DNA of 64,000 nucleotides from Nitrospira sp. (GTDB taxonomy: Bacteria > Nitrospirota > Nitrospiria > Nitrospirales > Nitrospiraceae): assembly GCA_020846195.1 (NCBI GenBank), contig JADLEJ010000028.1, positions 1 to 64,000 on the forward strand. The letters are read 5' to 3'. The notes under the pieces were generated by a model, which was not told where the DNA came from, searched no databases, and was given only the letters and a program-made list of their open reading frames with translations. Every line of letters starts with the position of its first letter. Position 1 is the first letter of the stretch. The position numbers and the translations under genes are program-made. Shown piece after piece: positions 1-8,564 of the stretch.

Positions 1-1148
1 AGACCGGGAGCGGCAATACGAACGGTCCAGGCGGGCTTCTCGGCGTCCGTCAAGCCTTCATCATGATCCGCAACCTGGGTGTTGATGGGTTGAGCCTGAA
101 GGTCGGCCGTCAATTGGTCGTGATGGGCAACCATCGCCTGTTCGGCCACTTCGACTGGAACAACCAGGCCTTCTCGCATGACGGTATCACGTTCCAATAC
201 AACCAGCCCATGTACGAAGTGTGGGGAGGTTGGTTGCACGCAGCAAATTCTGATGCGACGGCTTCAGGCGCGTCAGCCGGTGCAGTCACGAGTGCGAACG
301 GTGGCGGTCAAAACGCCGATGTCGTCTTCACACGCGTGGCCTTCAAGCCGATCGCCGGTTTGGCGATCGAGCCATTGTGGGTTTGGCAGAACAACAAGAC
401 GGCTCCGTCTGGCAATAATATTCAGGCTCCTCATGCTCCTGGGCAAAGCCGGCATACTTTGGGTGGCCGGGTCGCCTATCGGCAGGGTATGTTCGATGGA
501 ACGGCGGAAGCCTATTGGCAGACCGGACACTTTGATGCGGCTGATGGGCAAAACATCAGCATCAATGCGACGGCGATTGCCATTGAAGGCGGTATCACGC
601 TGAAGGATGTGCCGATGAATCCGCGCATCGGTGCGGAATTCAACTATGCCTCTGGCGATGGCAGCGGCGGCAATTGCTCTGGCGCAAACAGCGCAGGTGT
701 GTCTGGTTGCCAAGGCAACGCCAACACCTTCGAGAACCTCTATCCGACCAACCATATCGTCATGGGCTATGCCGATCGCATGTCTTGGCGGAATATGGTC
801 GGGTATAGCGGCAGCTTGCAGTTGAACCCGACGCAGCAGACTCATTTGGAAACCCGCTATTGGCTCTTCCGGAAGGCCAATGGCGCAGACTGCTGGTATT
901 CGGCAAACCAGGCCTGCACGGGCGGCGCCTCGTCCGGTTTGGCTGGTGTGACGACGGACAATTCGCTCTACAAGGAATTGGACGTGATCTTCACCATGTT
1001 CTTCAAGAACAACAAGGTGGCCTGGCAGACCGGTGGCGCCTATCTCTGGGCCGGTCAGGGCATGGATCAAATCGTGTCTGGCGCTCAGAATGGAACGGGC
1101 GCGCGGAACTCCACCTGGATGTATAGCCAGTTGCAAGTCAACTTCTAG
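1..1148 (+). CDS. Alginate-export-family outer-membrane porin (5' end cut by window)
   Basis: The frame is open from base 3, so the gene begins upstream of the window; 381 residues are visible. The sequence is rich in short amphipathic strands, Gly, Asn and aromatic residues and ends in the aromatic residue F typical of outer-membrane beta-barrels. Phrases such as KVGRQLVVMGNHRLFG, RIGAEFNYASGDG and ENLYPTNHIVMGYAD match the alginate export (AlgE-like) barrel pattern. Two Cys pairs near the middle and C-terminal thirds may form loop disulfides. The natural substrate cannot be read from sequence; many bacteria that make no alginate carry this family. A strong terminator follows. An internal ATG at 63 is not the true start. 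Confidence 0.85.
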   Translation, partial: TGSGNTNGPGGLLGVRQAFIMIRNLGVDGLSLKVGRQLVVMGNHRLFGHFDWNNQAFSHDGITFQYNQPMYEVWGGWLHAANSDATASGASAGAVTSANGGGQNADVVFTRVAFKPIAGLAIEPLWVWQNNKTAPSGNNIQAPHAPGQSRHTLGGRVAYRQGMFDGTAEAYWQTGHFDAADGQNISINATAIAIEGGITLKDVPMNPRIGAEFNYASGDGSGGNCSGANSAGVSGCQGNANTFENLYPTNHIVMGYADRMSWRNMVGYSGSLQLNPTQQTHLETRYWLFRKANGADCWYSANQACTGGASSGLAGVTTDNSLYKELDVIFTMFFKNNKVAWQTGGAYLWAGQGMDQIVSGAQNGTGARNSTWMYSQLQVNF

Positions 1149-1210
1149 TTGACGCGCGATGCGGAGCGGCTGCGCGGCTGACCGTCGCGCAGCAGCCCCA
1201 AGAATATGAA

Positions 1211-1247
1211 CCCCGCCGAGGGCGATCCCCTCGGCGGGGTTTTTCTT
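1211..1247 (+). terminator. Rho-independent terminator of the porin gene
   Basis: A perfect 12-bp GC-rich stem (1211-1222 pairing with 1228-1239) with a 5-base loop is followed by a T-rich run from 1240. It sits about 60 bases after the porin stop codon. Confidence 0.9.
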
Positions 1248-1328
1248 TGCGCGGGTTGTATCGCGACTCCATTCTCCCTTCTCTCCCCTATGCAAGGGAA
1301 GAGAAGATAGGTAGTGCCGCTCTTGAGT

Positions 1329-1351
1329 TGACCATAGTTGCTGACCATGGT
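1329..1351 (+). promoter_or_regulatory. Direct-repeat operator candidate upstream of the antitoxin
   Basis: TGACCATAGT (1329-1338) is repeated as TGACCATGGT (1342-1351), 9 of 10 bases identical with a 13-base period, ending 11 bases before the antitoxin start. The second copy contains the palindrome ACCATGGT. Toxin-antitoxin operons of this type are usually self-repressed by the antitoxin-toxin complex binding such repeats; that role here is inference. Confidence 0.4.
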
Positions 1352-1362
1352 AGCGTGCACCC

Positions 1363-1635
1363 ATGGGGAAGCAGCAGAAACATTCCGTTTCGATGGAAGA
1401 GATTTCTATCTCTCAATTCAAAGCCACTTGCTTGGCGATACTGGCTCGCGTCAAACGAACAAACAAGCCGATCCTTGTTCTGCGCAAAGGAGAGCCTATT
1501 GCACAGGTGTTGCCGCCGCCTCCTCCGATCAAGCAGCAACCGTGGCTTGGTTCACTCGCGGGCACCGGTGAAATTATTGGCGATATTCTCGATCCCGTTT
1601 CGCCATCTGAGGAGTGGGACGTCTTTCGGGCATGA
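1363..1635 (+). CDS. Type II toxin-antitoxin system antitoxin, Phd/YefM family
   Basis: A 90-residue protein. The stretch ISISQFKATCLAILARV followed by NKPILVLRKGEPIAQVLP is the Phd/YefM DNA-binding N-terminal fold (helix-strand with the 'vTrnGkPvAvl' type hairpin). The C-terminal half (WLGSLAGTGEIIGDI) matches the toxin-neutralising tail seen in Phd proteins paired with VapC. Its stop overlaps the toxin start (ATGA), so the two are translationally coupled. An internal ATG at 1393 is an alternative start; neither has a clear Shine-Dalgarno sequence. Confidence 0.85.
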   Translation: MGKQQKHSVSMEEISISQFKATCLAILARVKRTNKPILVLRKGEPIAQVLPPPPPIKQQPWLGSLAGTGEIIGDILDPVSPSEEWDVFRA

Positions 1636-2027
1636 AGCTCCTGCTCGATACGCATGTGCTGGTGTGGAGCGTACTCGATCCTGGGCAGCTGTCCGAAGCG
1701 ATCCGAAACGAATTAGAAAATCCCGCCAATGAACTGTGGCTGTCTCCCATCACGCTGTGGGAAATTCATCTCCTGGCAGAGAAGGGGCGCATTGTTCTCA
1801 GGCCAGATCCCTCACGGTGGATTCAACGAGTGTTGGACTCCATTCCATTTCATGAGGCCGTTGTCACGCATGCAGTAGCCTTGAAGAGCCGCCAGATTGA
1901 CCTGTCTCATCAAGATCCCGCGGATCAGTTTCTTGCTGCAACGGCTGCCATTTACGAACTGACATTGCTGACAGCCGATGAACGGTTGCTGGATTTGCGT
2001 CAGTTCCAGTCTCTTGCAGCACGGTGA
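1632..2027 (+). CDS. vapC: Type II toxin VapC-like PIN-domain ribonuclease
   Basis: A 131-residue PIN domain. The N-terminus MKLLLDTHVLVWSV carries the first acidic residue of the metal site (LLDTH), a conserved Glu follows in SPITLWEI, and the C-terminal DPADQFLAATA plus TADERL supply the remaining acidic residues, so the nuclease centre looks intact. The family cleaves RNA, often tRNA or rRNA, when freed from its antitoxin. The ATG at 1632 overlaps the antitoxin stop by 4 bases and gives the canonical PIN N-terminus; an upstream in-frame start at 1614 would add six unrelated residues. Confidence 0.88.
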   Translation: MKLLLDTHVLVWSVLDPGQLSEAIRNELENPANELWLSPITLWEIHLLAEKGRIVLRPDPSRWIQRVLDSIPFHEAVVTHAVALKSRQIDLSHQDPADQFLAATAAIYELTLLTADERLLDLRQFQSLAAR

Positions 2028-2035
2028 GGCGTGTG

Positions 2036-2113
2036 ATGCTGACGAAGGTGGTCCTCGACGATCAGTTGGTTCGTGAAGCGCAAAAGCTCGGTTGTCGTAG
2101 CCTGTGTGAGTAG
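2036..2113 (+). pseudogene. VapB-type antitoxin N-terminal remnant
   Basis: A 25-codon frame starting 8 bases after the vapC stop reads MLTKVVLDDQLVREAQKLG and ends at TAG. This resembles the N-terminal ribbon-helix-helix of VapB antitoxins of the 'TNIVLDDELVREAMKLTG' kind, but the toxin-binding part is missing and no PIN frame follows. It is probably the scrap of a second toxin-antitoxin module. It is too short for certainty. Confidence 0.45.
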
Positions 2114-2227
2114 GCACCCCTCTCATGACGGTCGAGATCTTCGACTTCATCCCACTCTTCTTTATGACAGCATGCAATGAGCCTGGGGATCCCAGTCGAG
2201 AGGCCACCCATGAGCGACGAGCGAACG

Positions 2228-3730
2228 CTATTGGCGGTTCAGTCTGACGAGGGGGACCGATTGTACTGTTACTGTGGGGGGGAGTGTCGGAACGGTGACG
2301 GCATTTCCTCTGAGGGCGCGAAGCCATTCGCCGACTGTCACCATGCCATCGTGGTCGAGGTCGGCTGGGCCGTTCAGTCCCGCAAGGAGGCTTGTCTGCT
2401 GGCGCGATGCGTCCGGCATTCTGACAATCTGGATCAGCGAGGTGTCGGCTGTTCCGGACGGCCCTGCGAGATCAGCGGCCCAATTCGGTGCCGGCGATTT
2501 GGCTTTGGCGTCTTTCGGGGTGGCCGCACCGATGAGCGGTGAATCGATGATGGCCAGTGTCAGTTTTGCACTCAGCTTTTGCAGGCGGCTTTGCAACCAA
2601 CGGAGTGAAATTAAACGAGTGCGTGAGGAGGCGGGAGTGCTGTCGTAGGGAATCAAATAGATCTCGCCGGTTTTGGAATCGGCCAGAAACTGGCCGCTGA
2701 GATAGACGAACACGAGAGCGTCTTTGCCAACCCGCTTGGGGAGCCAGGAACCGAGGGCCTCTTCGATATCCGCTTGAGAGGCCAATTCATCTTGCAGCAG
2801 CAACGTGTGGTTGTCGGGGACGCTCAAGGTGCGCGCGACTTGAGACAGGGCGCCCTCACTATCGAGCAGGAGCCCATCGCGCCAGCCTGGCCAGGGAGAC
2901 CGGTACAAGCCCAGTCCCACTACCACGGCGTAGCGATTCTGATCGGGATTGCTCGTGGGCGAGGTTTGGGCCGGTTGCGCGAGTGAAGCGGGCGCAGTCG
3001 TCGCACGCGGCAGAGCCGTTAGGGGTTCCACCGATGGCTGTATGGGTTGAACAGGCGCTGCCGCAGCGGTTTGCGTGACCGGTCTGGGCTGGCTCTGGAG
3101 CTTTGCAAGAAATTGCTCAACATAGCCCCCGAACTGCCGGGTGAGGTGTTCCACTGCTGTATCCATCACGGCATCCAGATCTTGCGTGGCACATTGGCCG
3201 CTGCCTCCGAACTGAGGCGTAAAGATACTCACTCCTTCAGAATAGACCATGGGTGCATCCGGGACCGGTTGCCCTTGGATATCGTAAAAGGTGGCGGCCA
3301 TGCGAATATCCACCTGTGCGGTGTATCGGTCGTCCGCTCCCGTGCGTGTGCGGGCGGTGATGGACTGGCTGAGGAGCTTGACGGTGGCGGAGACCGGGGT
3401 CACTCCCGTTGCGGTGGAAACCGGTCGAAGGACGTCCGCCGTATCGACGATGGCGATCTGGGCGAATCTGGTCCGTCCCGTCTCTTGAAAGGAGCGGATG
3501 ATCGCCTCCCCAAGTTTTCCTTTCCAAGGCGTATCGGCGCAAGCGGTGTGCTCAAGAATGGCGGACCGAACGGACGGATCGAAGCTCACGGTGACGGCTG
3601 CCGGCAGCATCTTTTGCGGTGGCGCAAGGTCTAAGAGAATCGGACTTTTGAAGCCCTCGCAGGCTGCTGTTACACAGAGAAGAATTCCAATTAGGATGGC
3701 GAGGGAGAAGGAGCGGATCCGTATGAACAT
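2228..3730 (-). CDS. Lipoprotein with degenerate caspase-like domain and EF-hand
   Basis: A 500-residue protein. The start at 3730 gives a signal peptide with a lipobox ending at Cys24 (VTAAC); the longer frame to 3850 only adds 40 unrelated residues. Residues 30-210 are an unassigned envelope domain, followed by a Pro/Ala/Thr linker. Residues about 265-400 resemble the peptidase C14 (caspase) fold: NRYAVVVGLGLY, then KDALVFVYLSG and LTLAIIDS. Where active members have His-Gly and Asp-x-Cys, this protein has Ser-Gly-Gln (345-347) and Asp-Ser-Pro (396-398), so it should be catalytically dead. A textbook EF-hand loop (D457, D459, D461, G462, E468) lies near the C-terminus. A role as a calcium-dependent envelope scaffold is inference. 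Confidence 0.72.
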   Translation of the reverse strand: MFIRIRSFSLAILIGILLCVTAACEGFKSPILLDLAPPQKMLPAAVTVSFDPSVRSAILEHTACADTPWKGKLGEAIIRSFQETGRTRFAQIAIVDTADVLRPVSTATGVTPVSATVKLLSQSITARTRTGADDRYTAQVDIRMAATFYDIQGQPVPDAPMVYSEGVSIFTPQFGGSGQCATQDLDAVMDTAVEHLTRQFGGYVEQFLAKLQSQPRPVTQTAAAAPVQPIQPSVEPLTALPRATTAPASLAQPAQTSPTSNPDQNRYAVVVGLGLYRSPWPGWRDGLLLDSEGALSQVARTLSVPDNHTLLLQDELASQADIEEALGSWLPKRVGKDALVFVYLSGQFLADSKTGEIYLIPYDSTPASSRTRLISLRWLQSRLQKLSAKLTLAIIDSPLIGAATPKDAKAKSPAPNWAADLAGPSGTADTSLIQIVRMPDASRQQTSLLAGLNGPADLDHDGMVTVGEWLRALRGNAVTVPTLPPTVTVQSVPLVRLNRQ

Positions 3731-3897
3731 CCGGCTAGGATACCCGATGGAGTCGAACGATACAACGAGGATGTTGCACCGGATGAGTGGCTGGATTGCA
3801 TGAGCCCTGCTAGTCCGGCGATCTTGACTAATCGGCTGACGGGAGACCATGCTTCATCGATATTCTGGCACTGAATCCTTTCACCCAGAGGTGACTT

Positions 3898-4659
3898 ATG
3901 GCCTGGTCTCGATTGCTTTCAGTGGCGCTCTCGATGAGCGTCGTGATGGTGAGTGGATGCGCCCAACGGCCGTTGCCCCTGATGGGGACCTATCTAGGCG
4001 GCAGCGCGGGGCACGGAGGGGCTGATTCGGCTGCGGTCCAACTGGAACGGGCGGCAGGGCCATTCAACGCCGGCCTTATGTTGATTAACGATACGAACGC
4101 GCCGGGCTCGGCGCCGGCGTTGTCTGAGAAGGGCAGGGCCTTCCTTGCCGATCGCGTGCGTGAACGAGTGCAATCCATGACGGCGATTCAGGTTCAGGCG
4201 ATTCTCTCGCCCGGCGCAGGGGCGCCGCCTCATGGGCAAGAGGCGCTGGCGAAAATGGCGAAGGAATCCGGGCAGCCCTATCTGTTGGTCGCGCTGTTTT
4301 CCAGCGCCGAGTCGGAAGTGCCGGCCTATCTCCCGCTTACCGGCGATCCTGAGCAGGGGGGGAGCCGCCCGACCGTTCCAGGATATGAAGCTGTGAATTA
4401 TGCGTTAGCCGAACTGGCCTTGATCGATGCGGCCACTGGGCGAGTCGTCGCCAGGTCAGATGGGCGGGCTTGGACCAGGCTGAATCGGTTGAATGTGCCG
4501 ATTGCCTCGAATGCCTATCCCGTGATTCATCGCTCGCTCCGTCCGGCGCCGATCTATCCGCCGGAAGCAGATGCGAAGGACATCCTGCGCAGCATGGCCG
4601 GCGATGAAGCGTTGGAGCAGGCCGTGGTCCGGTTGCAAGAGGCCTGGCCGAAATCCTGA
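3898..4659 (+). CDS. Lipoprotein of unknown function
   Basis: A 253-residue protein with a signal peptide and lipobox ending at Cys21 (MVSGC), so probably lipid-anchored in the envelope. The start at 3898 follows AGAGGTGA at good spacing. The middle (GQPYLLVALFSSAESEVP, NYALAELALIDAATGRVVARSDGRAWTRL) has the alternating pattern of small surface lipoproteins whose strands end in a 'D-x-x-T/S-G' turn. It is divergent from the caspase-like lipoprotein across 167 bases, so the two may share a regulatory region. No family was recognised. Confidence 0.75.
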   Translation: MAWSRLLSVALSMSVVMVSGCAQRPLPLMGTYLGGSAGHGGADSAAVQLERAAGPFNAGLMLINDTNAPGSAPALSEKGRAFLADRVRERVQSMTAIQVQAILSPGAGAPPHGQEALAKMAKESGQPYLLVALFSSAESEVPAYLPLTGDPEQGGSRPTVPGYEAVNYALAELALIDAATGRVVARSDGRAWTRLNRLNVPIASNAYPVIHRSLRPAPIYPPEADAKDILRSMAGDEALEQAVVRLQEAWPKS

Positions 4660-4862
4660 GCGGCCTCAGATTCCCCGGAGAGATGGTTCCAGGTCAGACG
4701 TGACGGGGTTCAGCGCTCCGTTGCGTCTGGCGATGGATTCGTCCTCGAAGAATGCCGACGCCAATTGGATACTCATCGATTGCGCGCTGGTCCTTGACCT
4801 TCCTGGGCGGACTCCACTATTCTGCCAGCGCTCGTGAGCGGATTCTCAATCGGGAGGCCTCT

Positions 4863-5117
4863 ATGCGTTGGATTCACCTCGTGCTGGCGCTCGCGCTCTC
4901 AACTGTATGGCTGTCTTGTTCATCGACCCGGTGGGTCCATCCGACAAAAAAAGAAGACCAGCTCACGGCCGACTGGAATGCCTGCGAGCGCGACTGGCTC
5001 AACCTCATGGCCAAGAATCCAGGCGCCGCGGGGATGCTCGATAATCAGACCGCCCAGCGCTTAAGGCTCACGAAATGCCTTCAGCAAAAAGGCTGGCGGC
5101 AAATCGAAGAAGAATAA
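4863..5117 (+). CDS. Small lipoprotein of unknown function
   Basis: An 84-residue protein with a hydrophobic N-terminus and a lipobox ending at Cys19 (VWLSC). The ATG at 4863 follows GGGAGG at proper spacing; the longer frame from 4752 lacks a signal. The mature part has two Cys (CERDW and KCLQQKGW), a pattern seen in small lipoproteins with a conserved C-x(n)-C-M/L-x-x-KGW tail. The 203 bases between the previous gene and this one hold no gene that I can support. Confidence 0.68.
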   Translation: MRWIHLVLALALSTVWLSCSSTRWVHPTKKEDQLTADWNACERDWLNLMAKNPGAAGMLDNQTAQRLRLTKCLQQKGWRQIEEE

Positions 5118-5180
5118 GTTTCCCGTCAAGTTTTCCGGTTCGTTCAAGATCTTCCCTCTTTCTTAATGACTTCCTGCTGA

Positions 5181-7049
5181 TTGCTTGTTGCCGTGGATAA
5201 CCTCACTCGACAGCTCAAAACACATTGGGGGTTTTCGGGGTTTCGACTGGGCCAGGAAGAGGTCATGCAGGCGGTGCTGGCGCGTCGCGATGCGATGGTT
5301 GTCATGCCGACCGGCCAGGGGAAATCGCTCTGCTATCAACTTCCCGCGACATTCTTGCCAGGGCTGACCATCGTCGTGTCTCCGCTCATCGCGTTGATGC
5401 AGGATCAAGTGGAGAGTCTGAAGCAACGCAAGATATCCGCCGCCGCATTTCACTCGGGGCTGACGGGGCAAGAGCGGGACAAAGTCATCCAGGGACTCCA
5501 TCTTCAAAGTCTCAAGATGCTGTATGTGGCCCCGGAACGGATTCAGCACGAAGGCTTTCTGCGCCTGGTGAGAAAATGCCTGGTGTCGCTGCTGGTTGTC
5601 GATGAAGCGCATTGCATCTCGCAGTGGGGGCACGATTTCAGGCCCGACTATATGAAGCTCGGGCGCCTCCGCCAGGAGCTTAACCATCCGCCTTGTCTGG
5701 CCTTGACGGCGACGGCGACGGCGCGGGTGCAGGCCGATATCTGCGAGCGGCTGGCGTTGCGCGATCCCCTGTCGATGGTGACGGGATTCCGCCGGGACAA
5801 CCTGGCCTTGTCCGTCCGGCTCTGTTCGTCTCTTGGAGAGAAGCTGACGGAGTTGGATCGCCTGGTTCGGAAGTGTGAAACGGGCCCCATGGTGATCTAT
5901 GGCGCGACCCGCCGGACGGTCGAGGAGGTCGCGAGCTGGCTCGGGCAAACCTATCCGTCCGTCGGCTATTACCATGCCGGGCTTTCCGACGAAGAGCGGC
6001 GGCTCGTCCACGATGACTTTCGCCAGGGGCGGCTCCGCATTCTCGTGGCCACCAACGCCTTCGGCATGGGCATCGATAAATCGGACGTGCGCGTGGTGGC
6101 GCATATCGATATTCCGGGAAGCATCGAAGCGTATTATCAGGAAGCGGGCCGCGCCGGGCGCGACGGATTGCCGGCTGCATGCGTATTGTTGTTTCACGAG
6201 CGGGATCTCGCCACGCAGGAGTATTTCATTCAACAGGCGGCGAAGGATCCGGCGAGCGGCGAGCGGGCGGCGCGGATGCGGACGTTGCTGCGCGAGATGC
6301 TGGCCTACGTGTCCGTCCGCACCTGCCGTCAATTGGCGATTCTGGATTACTTCAGCGATGCCGGGGAGCGGGCGATGGGACCCTGCGGCCTCTGCGACCG
6401 CTGCGTGGCCGAGGTTCCCGAGGCGTCCGCTTCCCTTCAGGATGACGCGGCTTGTGCGCTGGCCGTGCTGCAGACGGTGGCTTGGTGCGATGGACGATTC
6501 GGTGTGACTCGCGTGGTCGAGATTCTTCGCGGCAGCCAATCGAAGGCGATCTTGTCGCAAGGAGCCGAACGGTGTGAACGCTATGGCGCGTGCCGGGACT
6601 CTTCAAAGACGACGGTCACGCATATCGTGAAAGATCTGATCGATTCAGGCCACCTTGCGGTCATCGGCCAGGAGTACCCCGTGCTCGATCTCACTCGCCT
6701 GGGCCGCGAGGTGCTGAACGGGACTCGATCTCTCAGCGCGCGGCGGGCGGACAAGGGAGCCGTTGGCGCGCGAACGGCAACGCCAGTGGCTGAACGGCCG
6801 CAGCCTCGGGCGGTCGAGGTTTCTGCGCCGGGAGATCCGCAGCTCTACGAGCGGCTCCGCCGGCTGAGAACGGCACTCGCGGAAGAGGAAGGCGTTGCGC
6901 CGTTCGTCATTTTCCACGACAAAACATTGCGCACGATTGCCAGCCACAAGCCGGTCACCCGGGCGGCCTTGCTGGAAATCCCCGGCATCGGCGACGCGAA
7001 GATCGAGCGCTATGGCCGGCGGGTGCTGGAGATTGTGAACGGAGAGTAG
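5181..7049 (+). CDS. recQ: ATP-dependent DNA helicase RecQ
   Basis: A superfamily 2, 3'-5' helicase of 622 residues acting in recombinational repair. Visible are the Walker A motif PTGQGKS (about 43-49), DEAH at 141-144 followed by CISQWGHDFRPDY, TATAT of motif III, and motif V/VI in VATNAFGMGIDKSDV and YYQEAGRAGRDG. The RecQ-Ct zinc cluster has C402, C405 and C408 in GPCGLCDRC plus an upstream Cys in TCRQL. An HRDC domain occupies the last 70 residues (LYERLRRLRTALAEE, IPGIGDAKIERYG). The start is uncertain: TTG at 5181 and GTG at 5193 (MDNLTRQLKTHWG) both fit and neither has a strong ribosome site. Confidence 0.97.
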   Translation: MLVAVDNLTRQLKTHWGFSGFRLGQEEVMQAVLARRDAMVVMPTGQGKSLCYQLPATFLPGLTIVVSPLIALMQDQVESLKQRKISAAAFHSGLTGQERDKVIQGLHLQSLKMLYVAPERIQHEGFLRLVRKCLVSLLVVDEAHCISQWGHDFRPDYMKLGRLRQELNHPPCLALTATATARVQADICERLALRDPLSMVTGFRRDNLALSVRLCSSLGEKLTELDRLVRKCETGPMVIYGATRRTVEEVASWLGQTYPSVGYYHAGLSDEERRLVHDDFRQGRLRILVATNAFGMGIDKSDVRVVAHIDIPGSIEAYYQEAGRAGRDGLPAACVLLFHERDLATQEYFIQQAAKDPASGERAARMRTLLREMLAYVSVRTCRQLAILDYFSDAGERAMGPCGLCDRCVAEVPEASASLQDDAACALAVLQTVAWCDGRFGVTRVVEILRGSQSKAILSQGAERCERYGACRDSSKTTVTHIVKDLIDSGHLAVIGQEYPVLDLTRLGREVLNGTRSLSARRADKGAVGARTATPVAERPQPRAVEVSAPGDPQLYERLRRLRTALAEEEGVAPFVIFHDKTLRTIASHKPVTRAALLEIPGIGDAKIERYGRRVLEIVNGE

Positions 7050-7053
7050 CGAA

Positions 7054-7671
7054 CTACACCAGGTTTCCCGCCTTCGCAAACCGCTCTTGCAGTTCGCGAT
7101 ACGTCTGCGTCACTGGAAAATTCGGAAATTCTTTCGGTAAATGGTCTGGCGGCCGGAAGAAGAATCCGGCGTCGGCTTCGCCGAGCATGGCGGTGTCGTT
7201 GTACGCGTCGCCGGCAGCCATGGTGAAAAAGTTCAACGACTTAAACGCTGCGACGGAATGCTTTTTCTGATTCGGCATCCGCATGTGGTGCGCGACGATC
7301 CGTCCGCCGCCATCGATTTCAAGCTGGTTGCAGAACAATGTGGGATAGCCCAGCTGGCGCATGAGCGGCAGGGCGAATTGATAGAACGTGTCCGAGAGAA
7401 TAATCACCTGGCAGCGTTCACGCAGCCAGGTCACGAATGCGGGGGCTCCTTCAAGCGGCCCCATCTTGTTGATCTCGCTCTGGATGTCGGCGATGGTCAA
7501 TTTGTGTTCGTCAAGGATCGCGAGCCGGCGTTTCATCAGCTTGTCGTAGTCCGGCATTTCCCGAGTCGTAATTTTGAGTTCTTCGATCCCCGTCTTCAGG
7601 GCGACGTTGATCCAGATTTCCGGCACGAGCACTCCTTCCAAATCCAAACAGGCAATCACAGGCTTCTGCAT
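7054..7671 (-). CDS. thrH: Phosphoserine phosphatase / phosphoserine:homoserine phosphotransferase ThrH
   Basis: A HAD-superfamily enzyme of 205 residues. The nucleophile motif is CLDLEGVLVPE with Asp10 (DLEG rather than DxDxT is characteristic of ThrH), motif II is ILSDTFY, and the late acidic motif is AAGDAYNDTAML. The whole length follows ThrH of Pseudomonas, which dephosphorylates phosphoserine and can transfer the phosphate to homoserine. It thus serves serine and possibly threonine synthesis. It converges on recQ with only 4 bases between the stop codons. Confidence 0.93.
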   Translation of the reverse strand: MQKPVIACLDLEGVLVPEIWINVALKTGIEELKITTREMPDYDKLMKRRLAILDEHKLTIADIQSEINKMGPLEGAPAFVTWLRERCQVIILSDTFYQFALPLMRQLGYPTLFCNQLEIDGGGRIVAHHMRMPNQKKHSVAAFKSLNFFTMAAGDAYNDTAMLGEADAGFFFRPPDHLPKEFPNFPVTQTYRELQERFAKAGNLV

Positions 7672-7705
7672 GCGAGACTCTCCTTTACCGTGTTGTGTCG
7701 AACCG

Positions 7706-8479
7706 TCATGTTTGCTGAAACGCCTGGCTAAGAAATCGCCAGACTTTATCGAGTGCGCGATCGAGAATATGGGTGCCCTGCCAGCGCGGCTGATTTTCTT
7801 GCCCGTGGCGGGCGGCCCAATCGAGCGCGGTCGCGAGGGGAATCAGTCTTGGCGGCTGCTCGGCCAGCTCGCCCCACAAGAGGCTCAGCGCCGGCCCGAT
7901 GCGAACCGGCACCGGAAGTGCGGCGACGGGATGTTCCGCCGGATTCTGGCACCATTCGGGCGGCGAGGTCACCAGCAGTTCGCGGCAGGCCGCCGGCCGT
8001 TGTTCGTAAATGGTGCAGACTTCCTGATCCAGAAACGCGCAAGGCAGCCGCAGAGCATAATAGGCGCGGTTCACCGGCTCCAGCGCCGCGTCGTCCGGCG
8101 GGCTCGTCGATTCGCCCATCTCGATCAAATTATTCCAAAGCCCGCGAGCCAGCAGCGCCGTTCGCGTGACGGCCAATCGCTGGGCCAGACGGGTTTGTTC
8201 CGCTTCTGGCAAGGTCTGCACGTAGTCGCGCAACGCGAAGGCTTCCGGCGGCGAGACCGGCACGAGCATGCGGCAGCAGGCGGCGCAGCCTTTTTGACAA
8301 GAGATCGCGCGTCCGGCCTCAACGCTCCGCCGCTCTTCCAGGGCCTGGGCCTCTTCTCCCAGCCGCCGCATCATCGGCACAATCGCCGAGACCGGCACGA
8401 AGCCGGCAGGCACCTCGACCGCGCTGGTGAGTTGTCCTGCGGGAGTGTTCAGGGAGATATCGTATCGTTCAGTCGTCAT
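7706..8479 (-). CDS. YkgJ-type CxxCxxCC cysteine-cluster protein
   Basis: A 257-residue cytoplasmic protein with the signature CQKGCAACC (C61, C65, C68, C69) and a second cluster around C-x(n)-CTIYEQRPAACREL. This is the YkgJ/UPF0153 arrangement, thought to bind zinc or an iron-sulfur cluster; the biochemical role of the family is unsettled. It lies upstream of thrH on the same strand with a 34-base gap, so the two may be co-transcribed. A second protein with the same signature occurs at 14410-15057. Confidence 0.8.
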   Translation of the reverse strand: MTTERYDISLNTPAGQLTSAVEVPAGFVPVSAIVPMMRRLGEEAQALEERRSVEAGRAISCQKGCAACCRMLVPVSPPEAFALRDYVQTLPEAEQTRLAQRLAVTRTALLARGLWNNLIEMGESTSPPDDAALEPVNRAYYALRLPCAFLDQEVCTIYEQRPAACRELLVTSPPEWCQNPAEHPVAALPVPVRIGPALSLLWGELAEQPPRLIPLATALDWAARHGQENQPRWQGTHILDRALDKVWRFLSQAFQQT

Positions 8480-8564
8480 GGTGCGAGGAAGTCAGATTGC
8501 CGCATCATAGAGAAGCGTTTGCCGCAGGGTCAACCGCATAACCGCCTTGCTCCCCCGCCATGGA

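Noticed and set aside
5163..6560. Long minus-strand frame of 465 codons opposite recQ
   Set aside because: It lies wholly antisense to a clear RecQ gene, is rich in Arg/His/Pro as expected of a GC-rich shadow, and resembles no family.
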